Assembly (NCBI GenBank): GCA_933207985.1 | Contig: OW240921.1 | Span: 88,843,499 to 88,907,498, forward strand | Source: Pelobates cultripes | Lineage: Eukaryota; Chordata; Amphibia; Anura; Pelobatidae | Reading direction: 5' to 3' | DNA: 64,000 bases | Part shown: positions 23,361 to 36,268 of the stretch, piece after piece | Layout: each line of letters opens with the position of its first letter | How positions within the stretch are numbered: position 1 is the first letter of the stretch | The notes under the pieces: model-generated | What the model was told of the DNA's origin: nothing | What the model saw: only the letters and a program-made list of their open reading frames with translations | The model's database searches: none | Translations under genes and position numbers: made by a program

Positions 23361-26300
23361 TAATTAGCAGTTAATGAATGTGTAACCTTATGAGTATTCA
23401 CAATAAAGCCTGGATGAGTCTCTTGTAAGTGGTTACTTTATACTGATAAGCTGTAACTGCCTTTCCCTACTGGACTTAATATATAAGTCCCATCCAAGTA
23501 GTTCACTTTCTAAATACAAGGACTTGTGTTCCCCCCTCTCTAGGGATCTCGGGTAATATTTTGTTTACCTCTATATATGTTTATGTGTACAATTATATAA
23601 TTATTTAAGATGGTCTGCACTATAAGTGTTTTTATATGTTTTTACAGAGTATTTTACAGTATTTATCTATGGTGAGGTATTACCATTTAGCATTTACTGT
23701 CTATACACAATCATTTTTTAGCACAACACTTTTTTTTCTGGATATTATCTTAGTTCACTTTTTGTTGGGGGTGAGTGCCGCTTGTTTTGCCATCATCACT
23801 CATTCATTTTGTGCAGCACCTTTAAAGTTCTAGCACTGTCCACATTTTGGTTATTGTGGCAGAGAAATTAGGATTGGCAATTTTTTTAGGAAAGAACAAA
23901 AGATGTCACTCACTAAGATGACAAAGAGGTAATGGGAGCAAGGAAGGCCAAGATGAGCCTCTTCCTTTCTCATTTGCAAAACACTTAATCCTGACCACAC
24001 TTTAGCCAGATCAGAAGAAATATTAATTTAAGGCAAGCAATACTGCTTATTGGTCAACATTTACTAGCTCTGAATGAGGTTGGTAGTGTGGCAGGCAGGC
24101 AGTAGGCTGACAGCAAACCAGTATTGGGAGTGGATTACCCTGCCCTTCTTCAATTCCCAGTGCTGTTCGGCTTGACCTTGTCACCATGTGTGTGTCATTA
24201 TCTGTGTGTGTTTGTGAGTGTGAGCACTGTGGGCAGTCTATGTATCTATACATTAATTATTTTTTGTACTTTAATCTTTTTTATTTTGTGATGTATTTGT
24301 TTTTTTATTGATCTGTTTCGTATTTAATAAATGAAACCATTAATTGTACTGTATATGTGAATGACAATTAGTGCACTGGATTGGCACTGGACTCTCCAAT
24401 CCTAACCTTGTCCTGACATAATTTACTGCTCCATGATCTGGCCAGCTGATGAGAGGCAGAGGAGGATCCCATTAGTTTGCTTCAGATGAGGATAAATGCC
24501 ACAATGAGAATCAATGACATAAATGTGACAGTGACCTATTTGTAGCAAATGCCGCACATAGACACACATGGTATCAAATACTGCATAAGATATCTGAATT
24601 CAAAAAAGCTTTTGATCTAATTAAACACTTAGATTCTAAATTGTCTACCTATATAGAATAAGAATTTGGTGCTAGAAAAGTAGGCTTATGAGGTGGTAAT
24701 GTTACTAACATGCACTGAAGTGATTTTTTTTAAATTGTACACAAATACATTTATAATGGAATCTATCTCCGAAACAATGGCCGACTACGTCGATGGGAGT
24801 TTTACGAACATTACAAAATCAACTAAAAGAAAATTTGCACTCTGTTCAAATTTTTGTTAAAAGTAAGGATGTCAATGATATACAAAGGGGCTATTTTAAA
24901 TTTAAAACATAAATTTAAATCTAGCTTTAGACAATCCCTCAATTGTCTGATGGCTTCACTTATGTACTTCCCAGCAGGAGAAAAGTGGTGCAAAATTGAC
25001 TATTTATCCTTACATTCGTTCTTATAGTAAATTGTAAGTTAAAACACTGTTGAAACAACAATAACATTATTTTCAAAGCTAAGGTCTATATCCACGGGAG
25101 CAATGTTTTACCCCAGTGTATTCACTTCTCTATAAATTAAATAGAAAACGTTTTAATTTGTTTCCTGACCATAATATACAGATGAAAATGGTTACGAACT
25201 TAGCATGATAGGCTCCACAGTAAGCAACTTACAGAGATTGGATGCCAAGATCCTTTATACATGGTATTGGAAAATTCTTGCAAAATATTGTTTTATTTAC
25301 CTGTAACATATCAGCTCATATTCAAGAATGTATGGTGCTAAATATAATGCCATCGCTCAAGTTAGTGAGGGATTTTTAAATTCTTCTTCTCAGATAGAGA
25401 CTTTTTTCTTGATCATCCATTTTGCATTCTAACTAAGGCTATTGAAACAGTAAATTGTAGTGAATTGAAAACCATATAACAACATTTAAATAAAACCAAA
25501 TAAAAAAATAGCTGATTTAGGAAAATTCTCCAATTCAGATTTAGACACACATTACATTTAGCTAACTGGCCTAAATTTTGACATTCAAAATCACTTCACT
25601 GCAATTTGCAGTTATAAACCTTACAGACTTGTTTTGAAACTGGTATTTTGGCATGGTCCTAACAATTTTTATCAGTGCTGCATCTTGCACATTTAATTAT
25701 CTGCACATTGTCACATTGTTTGCTAGAAAATGTATTTTTTAATTTGTAAGAGAAGCTAGTCCCCATCATGACACAATAAGGGCTTTTTAATACTATTAAA
25801 TATAACAGATATTGTGCTTATCGGGTAAATACAGCTTATGTTCCATTAATATTTGATGTTTGTGCTTTCATATTTAAAATATGCAGACTTTTCATCGCTT
25901 CCTAATATGACTTGCTACATTTGTGATCTTGCTTTATCAAGTAGTGATAAACTGCAGCAAACAGTAAGTTACTTTAGGTAAAAGGGATAATATGTTTATT
26001 TGTTCCTTTAAGTACAATATTGATAATGTCTTAATGTGCAAAGAGATTTTAGTCACAACTCTGTAAATATTCCTGAAAGTGTTTTTTTTTTTGGGTTGTA
26101 GTATTTTTTTATTTCAGCATTAGCTACTTAATATTCATTTCATAAAATAGTAAGTCTGAATACCTCCTAAATATTAGATAACTAAAGAATACTTTTTCTT
26201 TTCCAAACCTAAAAAATATGTTTGAATTTTTTAAATATTGAGCGCAATCCTGACAAATACCTTCATTATATTATTGTTAATATTTTATACATTTTGAAAT

Positions 26301-26616
26301 AATTGCAATTTTATGATTTTGATGTTAACAGAATGGACACAATGTAATTATTCACAAAAATTTATTATTTAATTATTCACTTGGATAACAATTTCTACAC
26401 CTAAAAAGTCACATCAGGTTTATTTAAAGAAATAAGACATTTTCTTGTATTTGTCAATCTGCAGCATACAGTTCAAATGGTGATACATTATTTGAAATTA
26501 TTTATTATTCTTTTCCTCACATCCATTTTCAAAGATTATGAATAAAATTTAAAATTTGAGGCCAAAATAGACAAACTAACACAAGCTTAAAAAAAAAAAA
26601 AGAAAGAAAGAAATTA
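23361..26616. other. Long AT-rich intergenic stretch
   Basis: No family motif found. A (TG)n-rich patch lies near 24185-24220. Around 24560-25640 several interrupted frames resemble a decayed coding element, but I could not match them to a family. The stretch has many A and T runs. Confidence 0.35.
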
Positions 26617-26852
26617 GTTACTTGCACACTATCCCAAATTCTTTTTCACATTTGAATAACTGGATTGAAAAATGAATAGTTGCCCATGGCAAATTAAGCA
26701 CTTTTAAAAAATTCTTACCCAACCTTACACACTCCAATGGCCCATTAGGTGGCAGGTAAACTAACACTTAAATAACCATTGGAATGATACAAAAAAATAT
26801 CCAGTTATTTAAATGTAAATAGGGATTTGTGATAGTGCACAAGTAACTTTTT
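26617..26852. mobile_element. MITE with ~48-bp inverted ends, upstream of OR2
   Basis: GTTACTTGCACACTATCCCA at the left pairs with its near complement at the right (GTGATAGTGCACAAGTAAC). Inner arms continue through AATAACTGGA and TCCAGTTATT. No transposase. The right half recurs downstream of OR2 at 30190-30290. Confidence 0.7.
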
Positions 26853-27449
26853 TCTATGTTTTTTATTGTATGCATTGAGGCTGATGCGTACTATAGTCAT
26901 TGATGTCCCTAGGAGTAGTGGGAGTTTGAGTAAAGGACGTATTTTGGTAGAATAGAAACCGACAATAGCTGTCTGCTGTTATCCACTAAAATGTGAAAAT
27001 CATATTAAATCGCCAACAGTTCACACTAGTGAATAACTCTTCGTGAGTTCTCTAGGTACTGCTATCATCTCTTATCATTACCATTTTCTCTATAACAATT
27101 TTCCTTTTAGTGGGTCCACTTTATTGCCCGACTGCCTTTCTTGATAATTGACATTCTTGATATATGACATGCTCTCTATTATTCTTGATATTGGACCCGT
27201 AATGATCCATATTTATGTTCATTTATGATTGATACCACTCACATTTTCTTTCCTTTTTTAACTATCATACTTGCAGATTATTATTATTCACTATTTAGGT
27301 TGTGGTTTTTTTTTTCCCTCCCCCTCTTTATTTCTTTTTCTGAAAAAGATCCCCCAATTTATAGGTTTATTCTATATTATGAGCAACTCTAGCAAATGTG
27401 ATTTGGATAGATATACCTTTAATAATGTATGATTATGCTGAGTTACAGT
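26853..27449. other. Intergenic, nothing recognised
   Basis: AT-rich, T runs near 27310. No feature supported. Confidence 0.4.
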
Positions 27450-28530
27450 GATTTATATATAGACAATTTATAGGGTGTTCTTAGACCCCTATAGGGGGCT
27501 TTTGGTAAGATTAATGTGGATGCTTAGATATATCTTTTTGATACAAGGCTTGCATAACCTTCATTTAATATCTTTGCACGTCCAATTCTATACATGCAAA
27601 CGCAGCTTTGCTTGCGCCCCGATACACCATTCCTACTCACTCGGACTTTGCAGAGTACCGGTCCTTGGAACCTCCCACCGCTGAATTGTATTGGCGGTCG
27701 GCATTAGGTACATCCTATTGGCTACAGGATTTGGCGCCAGCTGCATAAAAGGAGAGAGGAAGTAGGTGTATATTTTTTGCTCGTGCCCTTGAGAAAGGCG
27801 ACTTTTATCTCCAAAACGCGCGTCGGGTTGTGGGTTTTATTACCTCTACACACTGCTTTAGTACTAGCCTGTTATGCCATATTTTGCTTTCTATTGAGGG
27901 ACTCTTTTGCCGGCTGAGTCCTCTTTTTTATAGCCATAATTAGCTGTGAGCTTCATAGATTCTTTCTATACTACTCCTTACTTTATTTTCAATTATCTTT
28001 ACCTTTCTGTCCTTTCGATGTATTTATCTTATAGAGCTCTGACCAGGTACTTAACAAGAAGATTTTTATTTATTTAGTTAGCTCGACTGGATCCTTTAGG
28101 ACTTTGGTTACAGTTAGTAGTTATAGAGGGAATATTGTTTTCCCATTTACATATGATTTCAATTTATTTGACTCATTGGGGTTTAATATAGCAGCTGATA
28201 TTTATCATGCTGTGATTGCTAGATATTGGTTAGATCTACGGTTGCTTTGCTATTTATATTGCAACATTTCTCAATACAACACTCTTCACTAGATTGAGTT
28301 ACATATTAGGTATCTAATTGCACTTATTGTAACTATGTTGCGCCCTGTGTGAGCACAGTAGCTTTATATCCCCTAGTATTTAGCCATATATATAGCTTCA
28401 GGCCAAGCAGTTTGGTGTATGTATGTAGATAGGTTTTGATGTATTTTTTTCACCTTTTTAATCATTAATAAAACTTTATTATTTTCTTATTTTGCATAAT
28501 CTTATATATGTACTGTTTTTAAGGGGGTAC
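27450..28530 (+). mobile_element. PLE terminal region (pLTR-like)
   Basis: A TATA-like GCATAAAAGGAG (27743 onward) lies about 40 bp before the hairpin at 27786-27827 (CCCTTGAGAAAGGCG then CCAAAACGCGCGTCGGG). The segment ends near ATTAATAAAACTTTATTATT. This order, promoter then hammerhead-like hairpin then A/T-rich end, fits a PLE terminal repeat. No RT is adjacent. Confidence 0.45.
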
Positions 28531-28764
28531 TGGTTTTGATGGATTTGGCCTCCTCTCTAGGAAGATAAGTATTTTCCCCTCATCTCCTTATTTTTCTTTA
28601 TTTCTTGCATATCCCAGGGTTAGGCCCTTTAGTACCCCTGTAACCCTTCCTGTACTTTTTCGCCAGGTTGTTTCTTGGTCAAGAATACTGTGTATATATT
28701 TATCCTTTTCAATATTATAAATCATATTATGCTAAAAATATGTATGCCTTATTTGTGGTCAAAA

Positions 28765-28781
28765 TTCTTTTCAATTTACAG
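28765..28781 (+). other. Predicted 3' splice site before OR2
   Basis: ATTCTTTTCAATTTACAG ends at 28781, 14 nt before the OR2 ATG, the same layout as at OR1. Confidence 0.5.
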
Positions 28782-28787
28782 ATACAC

Positions 28788-28799
28788 ATGAAGAAATGA
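28788..28799 (+). promoter_or_regulatory. Three-codon upstream ORF overlapping the OR2 start
   Basis: ATG AAG AAA TGA lies just after the predicted acceptor. Its stop overlaps the OR2 start as ATGA (28796-28799). If present in the mRNA it would force leaky scanning or reinitiation at OR2. Confidence 0.5.
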
Positions 28800-29740
28800 A
28801 TTATGGAAATCATACCACAATAACAGAATTTATCCTTGCTGGACTTTCAGAGGTTCCTGAACTCCAACCCTTTCTGTTTGCAGTGTTTTTTTCTATTTAT
28901 GTAATTACAGTGAGTGGAAATATATGTATAATCCTTGCATATAATCTGAGTTCAAATCTACACAACCCTATGTACTTCAATCTCGCCAATTTTGCCTTTG
29001 TCGAAATATGTTACGTTTCAGTCATTTCTCCAAAAATGTTAGAAATGTTTCTAGCTGACCGTAAAACAATCTCTTTCTATTGCTGCGCTTTTCAGTTGTA
29101 CTGCACGTTCATTTTTGGCACAACCGAGTGCATTCTACTGGCAGTTATGTCATATGATCGATATAACGCCATATGCCGTCCACTTTTATATAATACTATA
29201 ATGAATAAAATAAATTGCACTCAATTTATAGCAGGATCATGGTTTGTGGCTTCAGTAAACGCTTTATTGCAAACTGTGTTCACATTCACTTTGCCATTCT
29301 GTGATAATAATATGATTAATAGTTTTTTTTGTGATATTCCTCCACTACTGAAATTAGCTTGTGCAGATACATGGGTCAGTGAACTTGTAACATATTGTGT
29401 CGGGGGTTCTCTTGGAGTTGGTCTATGTATTTTAACAATGGTTTCATACATAGAGATCATCTTAACCGTTCTAACAATCCATTCAAGTTCTGGGAGGAAG
29501 AAAGCATTCTCGACCTGCACCTCGCATTTTCTAGTTGTTATCATATTTTATGGTTCTATTTTTTTTGTCTATTTGACACCACAATCAAGTGAGTCAGTGT
29601 ATCAGAACCGATTGACCTCTGTAATGTATACCATTATTGCCCCATTATTAAATCCTTTCATATACAGTCTAAGAAATAATGATGTCAAAATTGCTATTTT
29701 AAAGATAATTCATCAAAATGTGGCTTGCCAAAGGAAATAA
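28796..29740 (+). CDS. Olfactory receptor, class II-like, intact (OR2)
   Basis: 314-aa odorant GPCR, paralogue of OR1 with about 64% identity by gapless hand count. Landmarks: glycosylation site NHT at 5-7, GN in TM1 (41-42), LHNPMYF at 55-61, Cys97, MSYDRYNAICRPLLY from 118, FFCDIPPLLKLACADT in EC2, KAFSTCTSHF at 236-245, PLLNPFIYSLRN near the end. Identity is complete over several blocks (51-60, 121-130, 231-240, 281-300) and low in TM3-TM5, where odorant-contact residues lie, as expected for diverging ORs. The chosen ATG is the first in this frame after the predicted splice site and gives the same N-terminus as OR1. It is bracketed by copies of one MITE family. Confidence 0.95.
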   Translation: MNYGNHTTITEFILAGLSEVPELQPFLFAVFFSIYVITVSGNICIILAYNLSSNLHNPMYFNLANFAFVEICYVSVISPKMLEMFLADRKTISFYCCAFQLYCTFIFGTTECILLAVMSYDRYNAICRPLLYNTIMNKINCTQFIAGSWFVASVNALLQTVFTFTLPFCDNNMINSFFCDIPPLLKLACADTWVSELVTYCVGGSLGVGLCILTMVSYIEIILTVLTIHSSSGRKKAFSTCTSHFLVVIIFYGSIFFVYLTPQSSESVYQNRLTSVMYTIIAPLLNPFIYSLRNNDVKIAILKIIHQNVACQRK

Positions 29741-29741
29741 A
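29736..29741 (+). terminator. AATAAA overlapping the OR2 stop
   Basis: The stop TAA (29738-29740) is inside AATAAA. If used, cleavage would leave a very short 3' UTR. No other canonical hexamer is evident in the next 100 bp. Confidence 0.25.
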
Positions 29742-29859
29742 TTTGCTTTGTGATATTTGTGCCATAGATATTTTGTTTTTGTAAATCACATAATTTTTGT
29801 ATAATATAAATACTGTGTTAATATACATTTAATATATTTACATATATTTGTATTTAAAG

Positions 29860-30310
29860 TAAGTTACTGGAGGTTTTTTAGCATCACTCCAATAGGCCTT
29901 TAAGTTTAAGCACACCTGCCAAGTAAAGGCAAATCTATATATTATAGCCATTGCTGCTGCCCAGGAGTAGTAAGAGTTTGAGTGCAGAGCTTATTTTGTA
30001 TGTGTGTATTTGCTTTTCTATTACACAGCCATGTTACAGTGCTGCCACCCACCCGATGTGTTCCCTATTAAGGGTTAATAAGTGTGTAGGATTCATAAAA
30101 GATACTCCTAATTAGAGATTGTATCTTCTATCAGAATACAGCATGGTGAATTGTAAGTGTAGGACTTGCCTAAGAGGTTTTGTCTTGATGTGGCAGGTGA
30201 GCTTACACTTAAATGTCCATGGGAGTCATACTATACAAAACCCAAGTTAATTAAGTATACATAGGAATTTGTGATAGTATGCAAGTAACATTGCTTCTTT
30301 GTTTTTACCA
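29860..30310. repeat. Partial copy of the OR2-flanking MITE family
   Basis: Near 30190-30290, TGGCAGGTGAGCTTACACTT and GGAATTTGTGATAGTATGCA parallel the right half of the element at 26617-26852. The AGGAGTAGTAAGAGTTTGAG piece near 29965 parallels 26914-26930. The order differs, so this is a rearranged or longer family member. Confidence 0.5.
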
Positions 30311-31085
30311 TACCCACTTAATCTGCTCTAGTGGTTATAGTTTCAGGAGTGCCCTGAAACTGTCTCACAATAAATGGATTGACTACTTATTATGTAATAA
30401 AAGTATAGGAGTTGAGAGAGAAGGAACTCATGTATAAATATTATGACTAATGGCAATAAGATAACATTATTAAAGAAAGCAACAAAAGTATCAAATATTT
30501 TAATCGTGGGTATCCAAAGGTATAATCTTAAAGTTATGTATAATAGATATATTACAGACAATACTGTATATAGTTGTCATTATACTGCATATACATGAAT
30601 CCCAAATATCAAAAGGGTATGTGATCCCATTTTATTTATTTTTAATAAGTTTCTTATCACTAAAAAAACCCTGAATATAACCTAAGTGCTATTCAGTTAT
30701 TTTTGTGGCATAGAAAAGGCATTTTATTGAAATGAGCATTTTGAAGGAGGAGCTAGCAAGAGAATCAGAGAAATAGAGTCTCTGCTTAACCACACAAAAT
30801 GGAACAAACTTCCAACTCATTGGCTACATATTTCTAGGAGGAAATAGCAATACAATAATCAAGATCAAGATAATTAATTACTAATTGTTTTTGTGCGTTT
30901 TTATTTTTGCCATAAAAAGTTACCTCTAGAAAGAAAACATAATGTCTGTGCATGTTTATTATAAGATAATGAGATAATGGAAGGTTTCTACTCACTTAAA
31001 ATCACATGCTTGAAACATTTGGATGTGATTAGGTCATATCTTGTTGGACTCTTATTTAGACTATAATAGAAAGAAAAATGGTATC
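30311..31085. other. Intergenic, nothing recognised
   Basis: AT-rich, no supported gene. Confidence 0.4.
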
Positions 31086-31089
31086 AAAT

Positions 31090-33960
31090 TAGGGATTATT
31101 CTAGTTTCAGTAACAAAATAATATGGATTTTATTAAAGACAGGAGGCTAATATTTGCTTAACCTTCTTTAATGAAACCTCCCAGCAGCAAATAAACAGTT
31201 AAATATAAATTAACAAAAATGTAACCAATTTAGAATGCATATCGGATGAACTATAGGTCTGAGAAGCTCCTACCAACTCATCTTTCTTGATGCAGCTGAC
31301 AGAATGACTTTTAAAGAAGAAAAATAATGTCAAAAAAATAGAACCACAGAAACAAAGAAGTGATGAATATTGATGGGGATGAAAATACATCAATTATAAA
31401 TTCAAACCGAACGATCTGACCTAACAGTATTAGAAATTATAATGGCTACCACAGAATATGACAAAATAAATATTAAACAAGCAACAACACAGTAGAGCTA
31501 ATTAAATGTTCTACAGAGACAAAGTTAAAGGACAATCATCCACAATTTGGTCTACAGCAACCCTCTGTCAGAATTAAAAAACAATATAATAGATTTTAAT
31601 ATAGAGCATTGAGCTTCCCATTCTACTACTCATTTAGGGGAAACTTTTTTTCCTCTAATAACTTTATGCCATTTTCCCAACTAAAGGGTACATTTAATTT
31701 AGATATCTCTGATTCCCCTATACATGAAAAAATTACAGAATTAGTAAGTGAGGGGTTTGGGGTTTCCGAGCAAGATCTTATTTTGTCGGAGATGTCCACC
31801 AAACATTTGACTCTATGATAAAATAAGAGAGGGAATTGGGTAATGAATTTGCAATAGAAGAGGGTTTAGTATTGTATCAGCGTTAAAGGGGATTCCACGG
31901 TGTGTGCAACATCTAGAATCCCACTACAAAATAATTTATTAATGGTATCTCACTCCCTCCCAACTCTATAAGTTACAATTATCCAATACATACACATGTT
32001 GGAGAGAATGTGGCCAGGTGGGATCTTTATGTCATATATTGTTGACATGTCATAAGATTTTACCATATTGGAAATCTATTCATGACTTAATTAATACCAT
32101 CCCTGATTCCATCCCAACCTTAACACCCAAACTCATTCAACAAATTCCCTAATAATTTGTTCAACTATAAAAATATTTTGTTATGTCATTTATTAATCAA
32201 TGCAACGCCAGTGATTCCCCGCTACTGGAAATCTGTATCTATACTGACGATTCATGATGTTTTGCATTCCGTATTTGAAAACAAAAGGTACGAATTGACA
32301 TTTAGGCCTCCTTCGAACACAGATAATGTTTTAAGACATGAACTACTGATCAAAGCAACAAAACAAAGAAAAAATGAGAGACTTATTTATTCCTAAATAA
32401 TTTATTTTATCTTTGTTTTTTCAACATGTACATATACAACATTTATTACTGGATTCTTTTAACTTTCTTATACCCATAGGTTGTTTTTCTTTTGTTTGTT
32501 TGTTTTTTATTTATTGTATGAACATTTATTCATTGTTCATTGTTTTATAAAATTATTGAAAAATGTGTCAATAAAATAAAAAAATAAAAAAAGGTAAAGA
32601 ACAATGCAGTTAATAGGCAACCAAAACAAAATGGACCAGAAATAAAACATGAAAATATCCAGAGAGGGGAAATATTTGCATCCTATCTTTAATAAAATTT
32701 AGATTATTCGGTCACTGAAGCTAGAATAATCCCTAATTGTATGGCAAGACAGGAGACTTCATATTTGCTATTTTAATGCCTGGAAACAAGGGGAAAAGAC
32801 AAATGAGAAGATGGTTAGAAATAAAACATGCAGTAGACAGAATCCCTTAACCAACTGGCAGAAGATAAAATGTCTGATAGGGAATTGCCTCTGACAGAAT
32901 GAACCCTAAAAGAGGAATTAATACCCACCATAGATAGAAGCCAGCTAATCCACTGAGCAATCACAGGGTGTGATAAAGGTTAATGAGGACAGACATAAGA
33001 GATGAAAAGAGGGCCTAAAGATATGGACAATGAGCCACACAAAGATAATATCTGTCAGGAAAACAGTGTGAGCCTTCGTGCAATGGTTGACTGAAAAATG
33101 AACACCTTCATAGTATACAAATCAAATGCAGGTATGTCTGAGACTCTCCTGAAAGAGATTAAACATAGAAGTAGGGCCAATTTGGATGAACGTTGCTATA
33201 GGGAGAGATTCTAGAAAGAATATAGATCTGCAACTTTCCATACAAGAAAATACATCTGCATTGAATGCCATGTAAGAATCTGCAGATGGATGGGTGTTGG
33301 CCAATAGAAGAATCATCAACAGGGACGTAAGCAGTGGAAATGGTCGAACTAAAAATGTTAATTGACCTGTAAGACTCACCTTGGTCAAAGAGTGACGATA
33401 AATAAATCATAATATTAATCCCCATCACACACCAGTTATAAATCATAATATTAATCCCTATCACACACCTATCACTATCCCTTTCCACACACCAGTTATT
33501 CTGGATGCACCAAGCGAAGAGAGAAGACCATCTGGTGCCTGGAGCCCATGAATTCCATAGTAGGTCACCAGAAGTATCTAAAAGTCCTGAGACATTCCAG
33601 GATCCTCTGAAATGGTCCAGGCCACAAGATGAATAAGACCTTCAAGGACGAGAGGATAAATGTTGCCTGTTGGGTCTTGAAGAAGATTGCCACCTAGAGG
33701 AAAAAGAAGTTGACAGTTCACTGACATCTCTAGGAGAGTGTGGTACCAAAGTTGGGCCTACCTTAAAGAAATTGTGAGAATTGTCTTGACTCTGAGAGTT
33801 ATGAGGTGGTGAAGAGTACAAGAGATCATGGAAAAAGTAGGGAGAGAGTATAGTCTGGTAGGCCATGTTTGGAGAAAGGCATTGATTGCTAGACTGATCT
33901 GCTAGACTGGATGTGGAAGCCATCTGAAGGACAATTCAGTCTGACAATTCAACCAAGAGG
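31090..33960 (-). mobile_element. DIRS-like retroelement remnant
   Basis: On the minus strand at about 32960-32840 the translation HSVRGNSLSDILSSASW matches the C-terminal box of DIRS-type tyrosine recombinases. After it comes a roughly 85-bp sequence (32775-32690) whose inverted copy lies at 31090-31165; inverted terminal repeats are a DIRS trait. The interval between them has been invaded by an L1 3' end. Upstream coding (33.1-33.9 kb) is heavily decayed. A short direct duplication (AAATCATAATATTAATCCC) sits near 33404 and 33438. Confidence 0.55.
31600..32595 (+). mobile_element. L1-like LINE 3' end inserted in the DIRS-like element
   Basis: Plus-strand translation gives TCWRECGQVGSLCHILLTCH and LPYWKSIHDLINTI, the C-terminal Cys/His region of L1-like ORF2. 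Further on, ATPVIPRYWKS matches ATSCLPRYWKS in the L1 at 53.4 kb. It ends in an AATAAAATAAAAAAATAAAA tail at 32568-32595. Frameshifts break the ORF. No clear TSD was found. Confidence 0.7.
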
Positions 33961-35640
33961 CAAAGAGGTCAACATGAGTAAATTTGAATGGTGGAACATG
34001 AGTGTCCAGTTGCCAAACCCTCTGATCTCCTTTTATTTTCAGTCTATCACTTTAATTCCCGAGTGAAAAACCACTGCTGCTCTTTAAGATGTTCAAATAA
34101 ACATAGGCCAATTCATTTTATTTGAAATTTTAACTTTTTGAAGGAATTGTTTGTCAGCATTTTTTTCTTTTGTAAATTTAGTTGAAAAATACTTAAAAGC
34201 GCATACACACTATCCCTGGTCTCTTTAATAATCCCCAGAGTATGTATCTATGCATGATAATAATTAAAAAATAATAATTAATCACTTGGGCATTTTTAAA
34301 TGTGTAGGGAATCATAGTTTCAAAGCTCTATTTCACAATACACCACAATAAGCTCTATATGTCCCTATATCAGAAAAATGAATGTAAGAAAACTAATTAT
34401 ATATTTATTTTGACATTTACAAAAATGCAGGGAAGCATATAAATATCCAATGATTGAACACAACTCGAGCAATTTGCAAAGATGTTTTACAATGATATGC
34501 ATGTGCTACCCATCAGAAATATATTCTGCATTAGGGTTTTTCCTATTTTTGTTAATTGCGCCCTTTATTCATATTGTTTATATTTCTTGGTTGAACAATT
34601 TTTCTGAATCTAAAATGACTTTTATTTTGATAAGTTTTAAAATATTTTTAGTAGTTCATGTATTATAGTTTCTATATTTTTTTATTTTATGACTACAGAA
34701 CAAAAATATTATTCATATTGCATTTTCTGTTTATGTATATTCAGGAATATAAATTGAATTAAAGCAGCTTTATTACGTCTCTTTGATAACTGAACATAAC
34801 ATTAATTTTAAATATTATCCTTTCATGTTGAAATGCACAGAATTCTGAATACATAATTATTTTATAATTCGCAAAAATAAATTCACACAATTCACATATA
34901 TACATTCTCACAAATACACCTCTGCTCTCATACACACATACTTCACATACCACAAATTGAAGTACACTGATTCTAGACACAGATACACTTGCATATTTAC
35001 ACAAACACAAGCCACATAAATTCATTACTGCATTCACATAAGCATGCACACATACACTGACTATCCACCAGTATGCATGCTTGTCCTGCATTCACACTCA
35101 TAAAATTTACATTTTCAGACAAATATACATTTCTGTAGCATAAAAAATATAGATAGCACAAAACACTGTTTACTGAAGGGACACTATCATTTCCATAATC
35201 ATTTTGTAACAAGGACTAAGTATGGGTAGTCACATGCAAGTAAGGACCACCAGGCTCCCAATATCAGAGCCAAAAATTAAACTGAGCACAGGTCTGACGC
35301 CTGAACTTCATGATCGCACAAGTAGCTTGTCAGCTTGTCATGTCCCTTCCTCTAACGTTCAGTCCCCATCCCCATCTACTTTTTTCCCCATAACACCCTA
35401 AACCTAAACCTTTAAATCTCTTTCACCTCTAAGGACCTGGAGTAACCTGGAGACCATGAGTAGCGTGATCAACTATGAAACCCAACTTGCTCCTGTCCTT
35501 TTGTTTTGCTAGCATTTAAAACTTTCAAATTCATGATTTCTATGAGCCAACTCTATTACTATAGAACTAATTTTGTCCAGTGTCCATTAAAAAGTAACTA
35601 AATAAATAAAAACATAATACTTAAAAAAAATTTTTTAAAA
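33961..35640. other. Intergenic, AT-rich and CA-rich patches
   Basis: 34860-35110 is a degenerate CA/TA-rich tract. ORFs there are translations of that tract. AAGGGACACTATCATTTCC near 35176 looks like one end of a TTAA-type MITE, but I could not find its partner. Confidence 0.4.
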
Positions 35641-35649
35641 ATCAATTAA

Positions 35650-36236
35650 CCCCTTAAGGACCGGACTGTTTTTGCGATGTTATACATTTGCAACCAGGCA
35701 TCTTTTTACACTTTTGTGGTGTTTGTGTTTAGCTGTAATTTTCCGCTCTCTCATTTATTGTTTCCATACAAATTATATATTGTTTTTTTCAGGACATGGA
35801 ACGTTACGGGGTAAAATACAGTGCTAGCAAATTAAATGCTCTGGACTTTTGGCCTGGGTTGTCAGGCAGGTCCCTCAAATTGCAATCATTAAAATTACTT
35901 AATTATGTAAAAATATTACATAAATACGCACGTAGAATTTAAATATATATGCATATTTATATATTTGAAGTCTACGTGTATATTTATAGAATTATTTATG
36001 TAATTTTGTATATGGACATAAGTATATTTCGTATTATTTTTATTTATTTATATATACATAGATATATATACAATTTCATTCTAAGTGTATTTTGATATAA
36101 ATATATATATTTATATATATATATATATAAAATCAAAATACAGTTAGAATAAAATTTCATATAGATATATATTTTTTAAAATTTTTATTATTATTTTTAC
36201 ATTTTTTTTATTTAATTTAAATTACTTATTTGTATT

Positions 36237-36268
<32 letters not shown>

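Noticed and set aside
34759..35091. 110-codon minus-strand ORF with many Cys and Val
   Set aside because: Translation of a degenerate CA/TA-rich tract.
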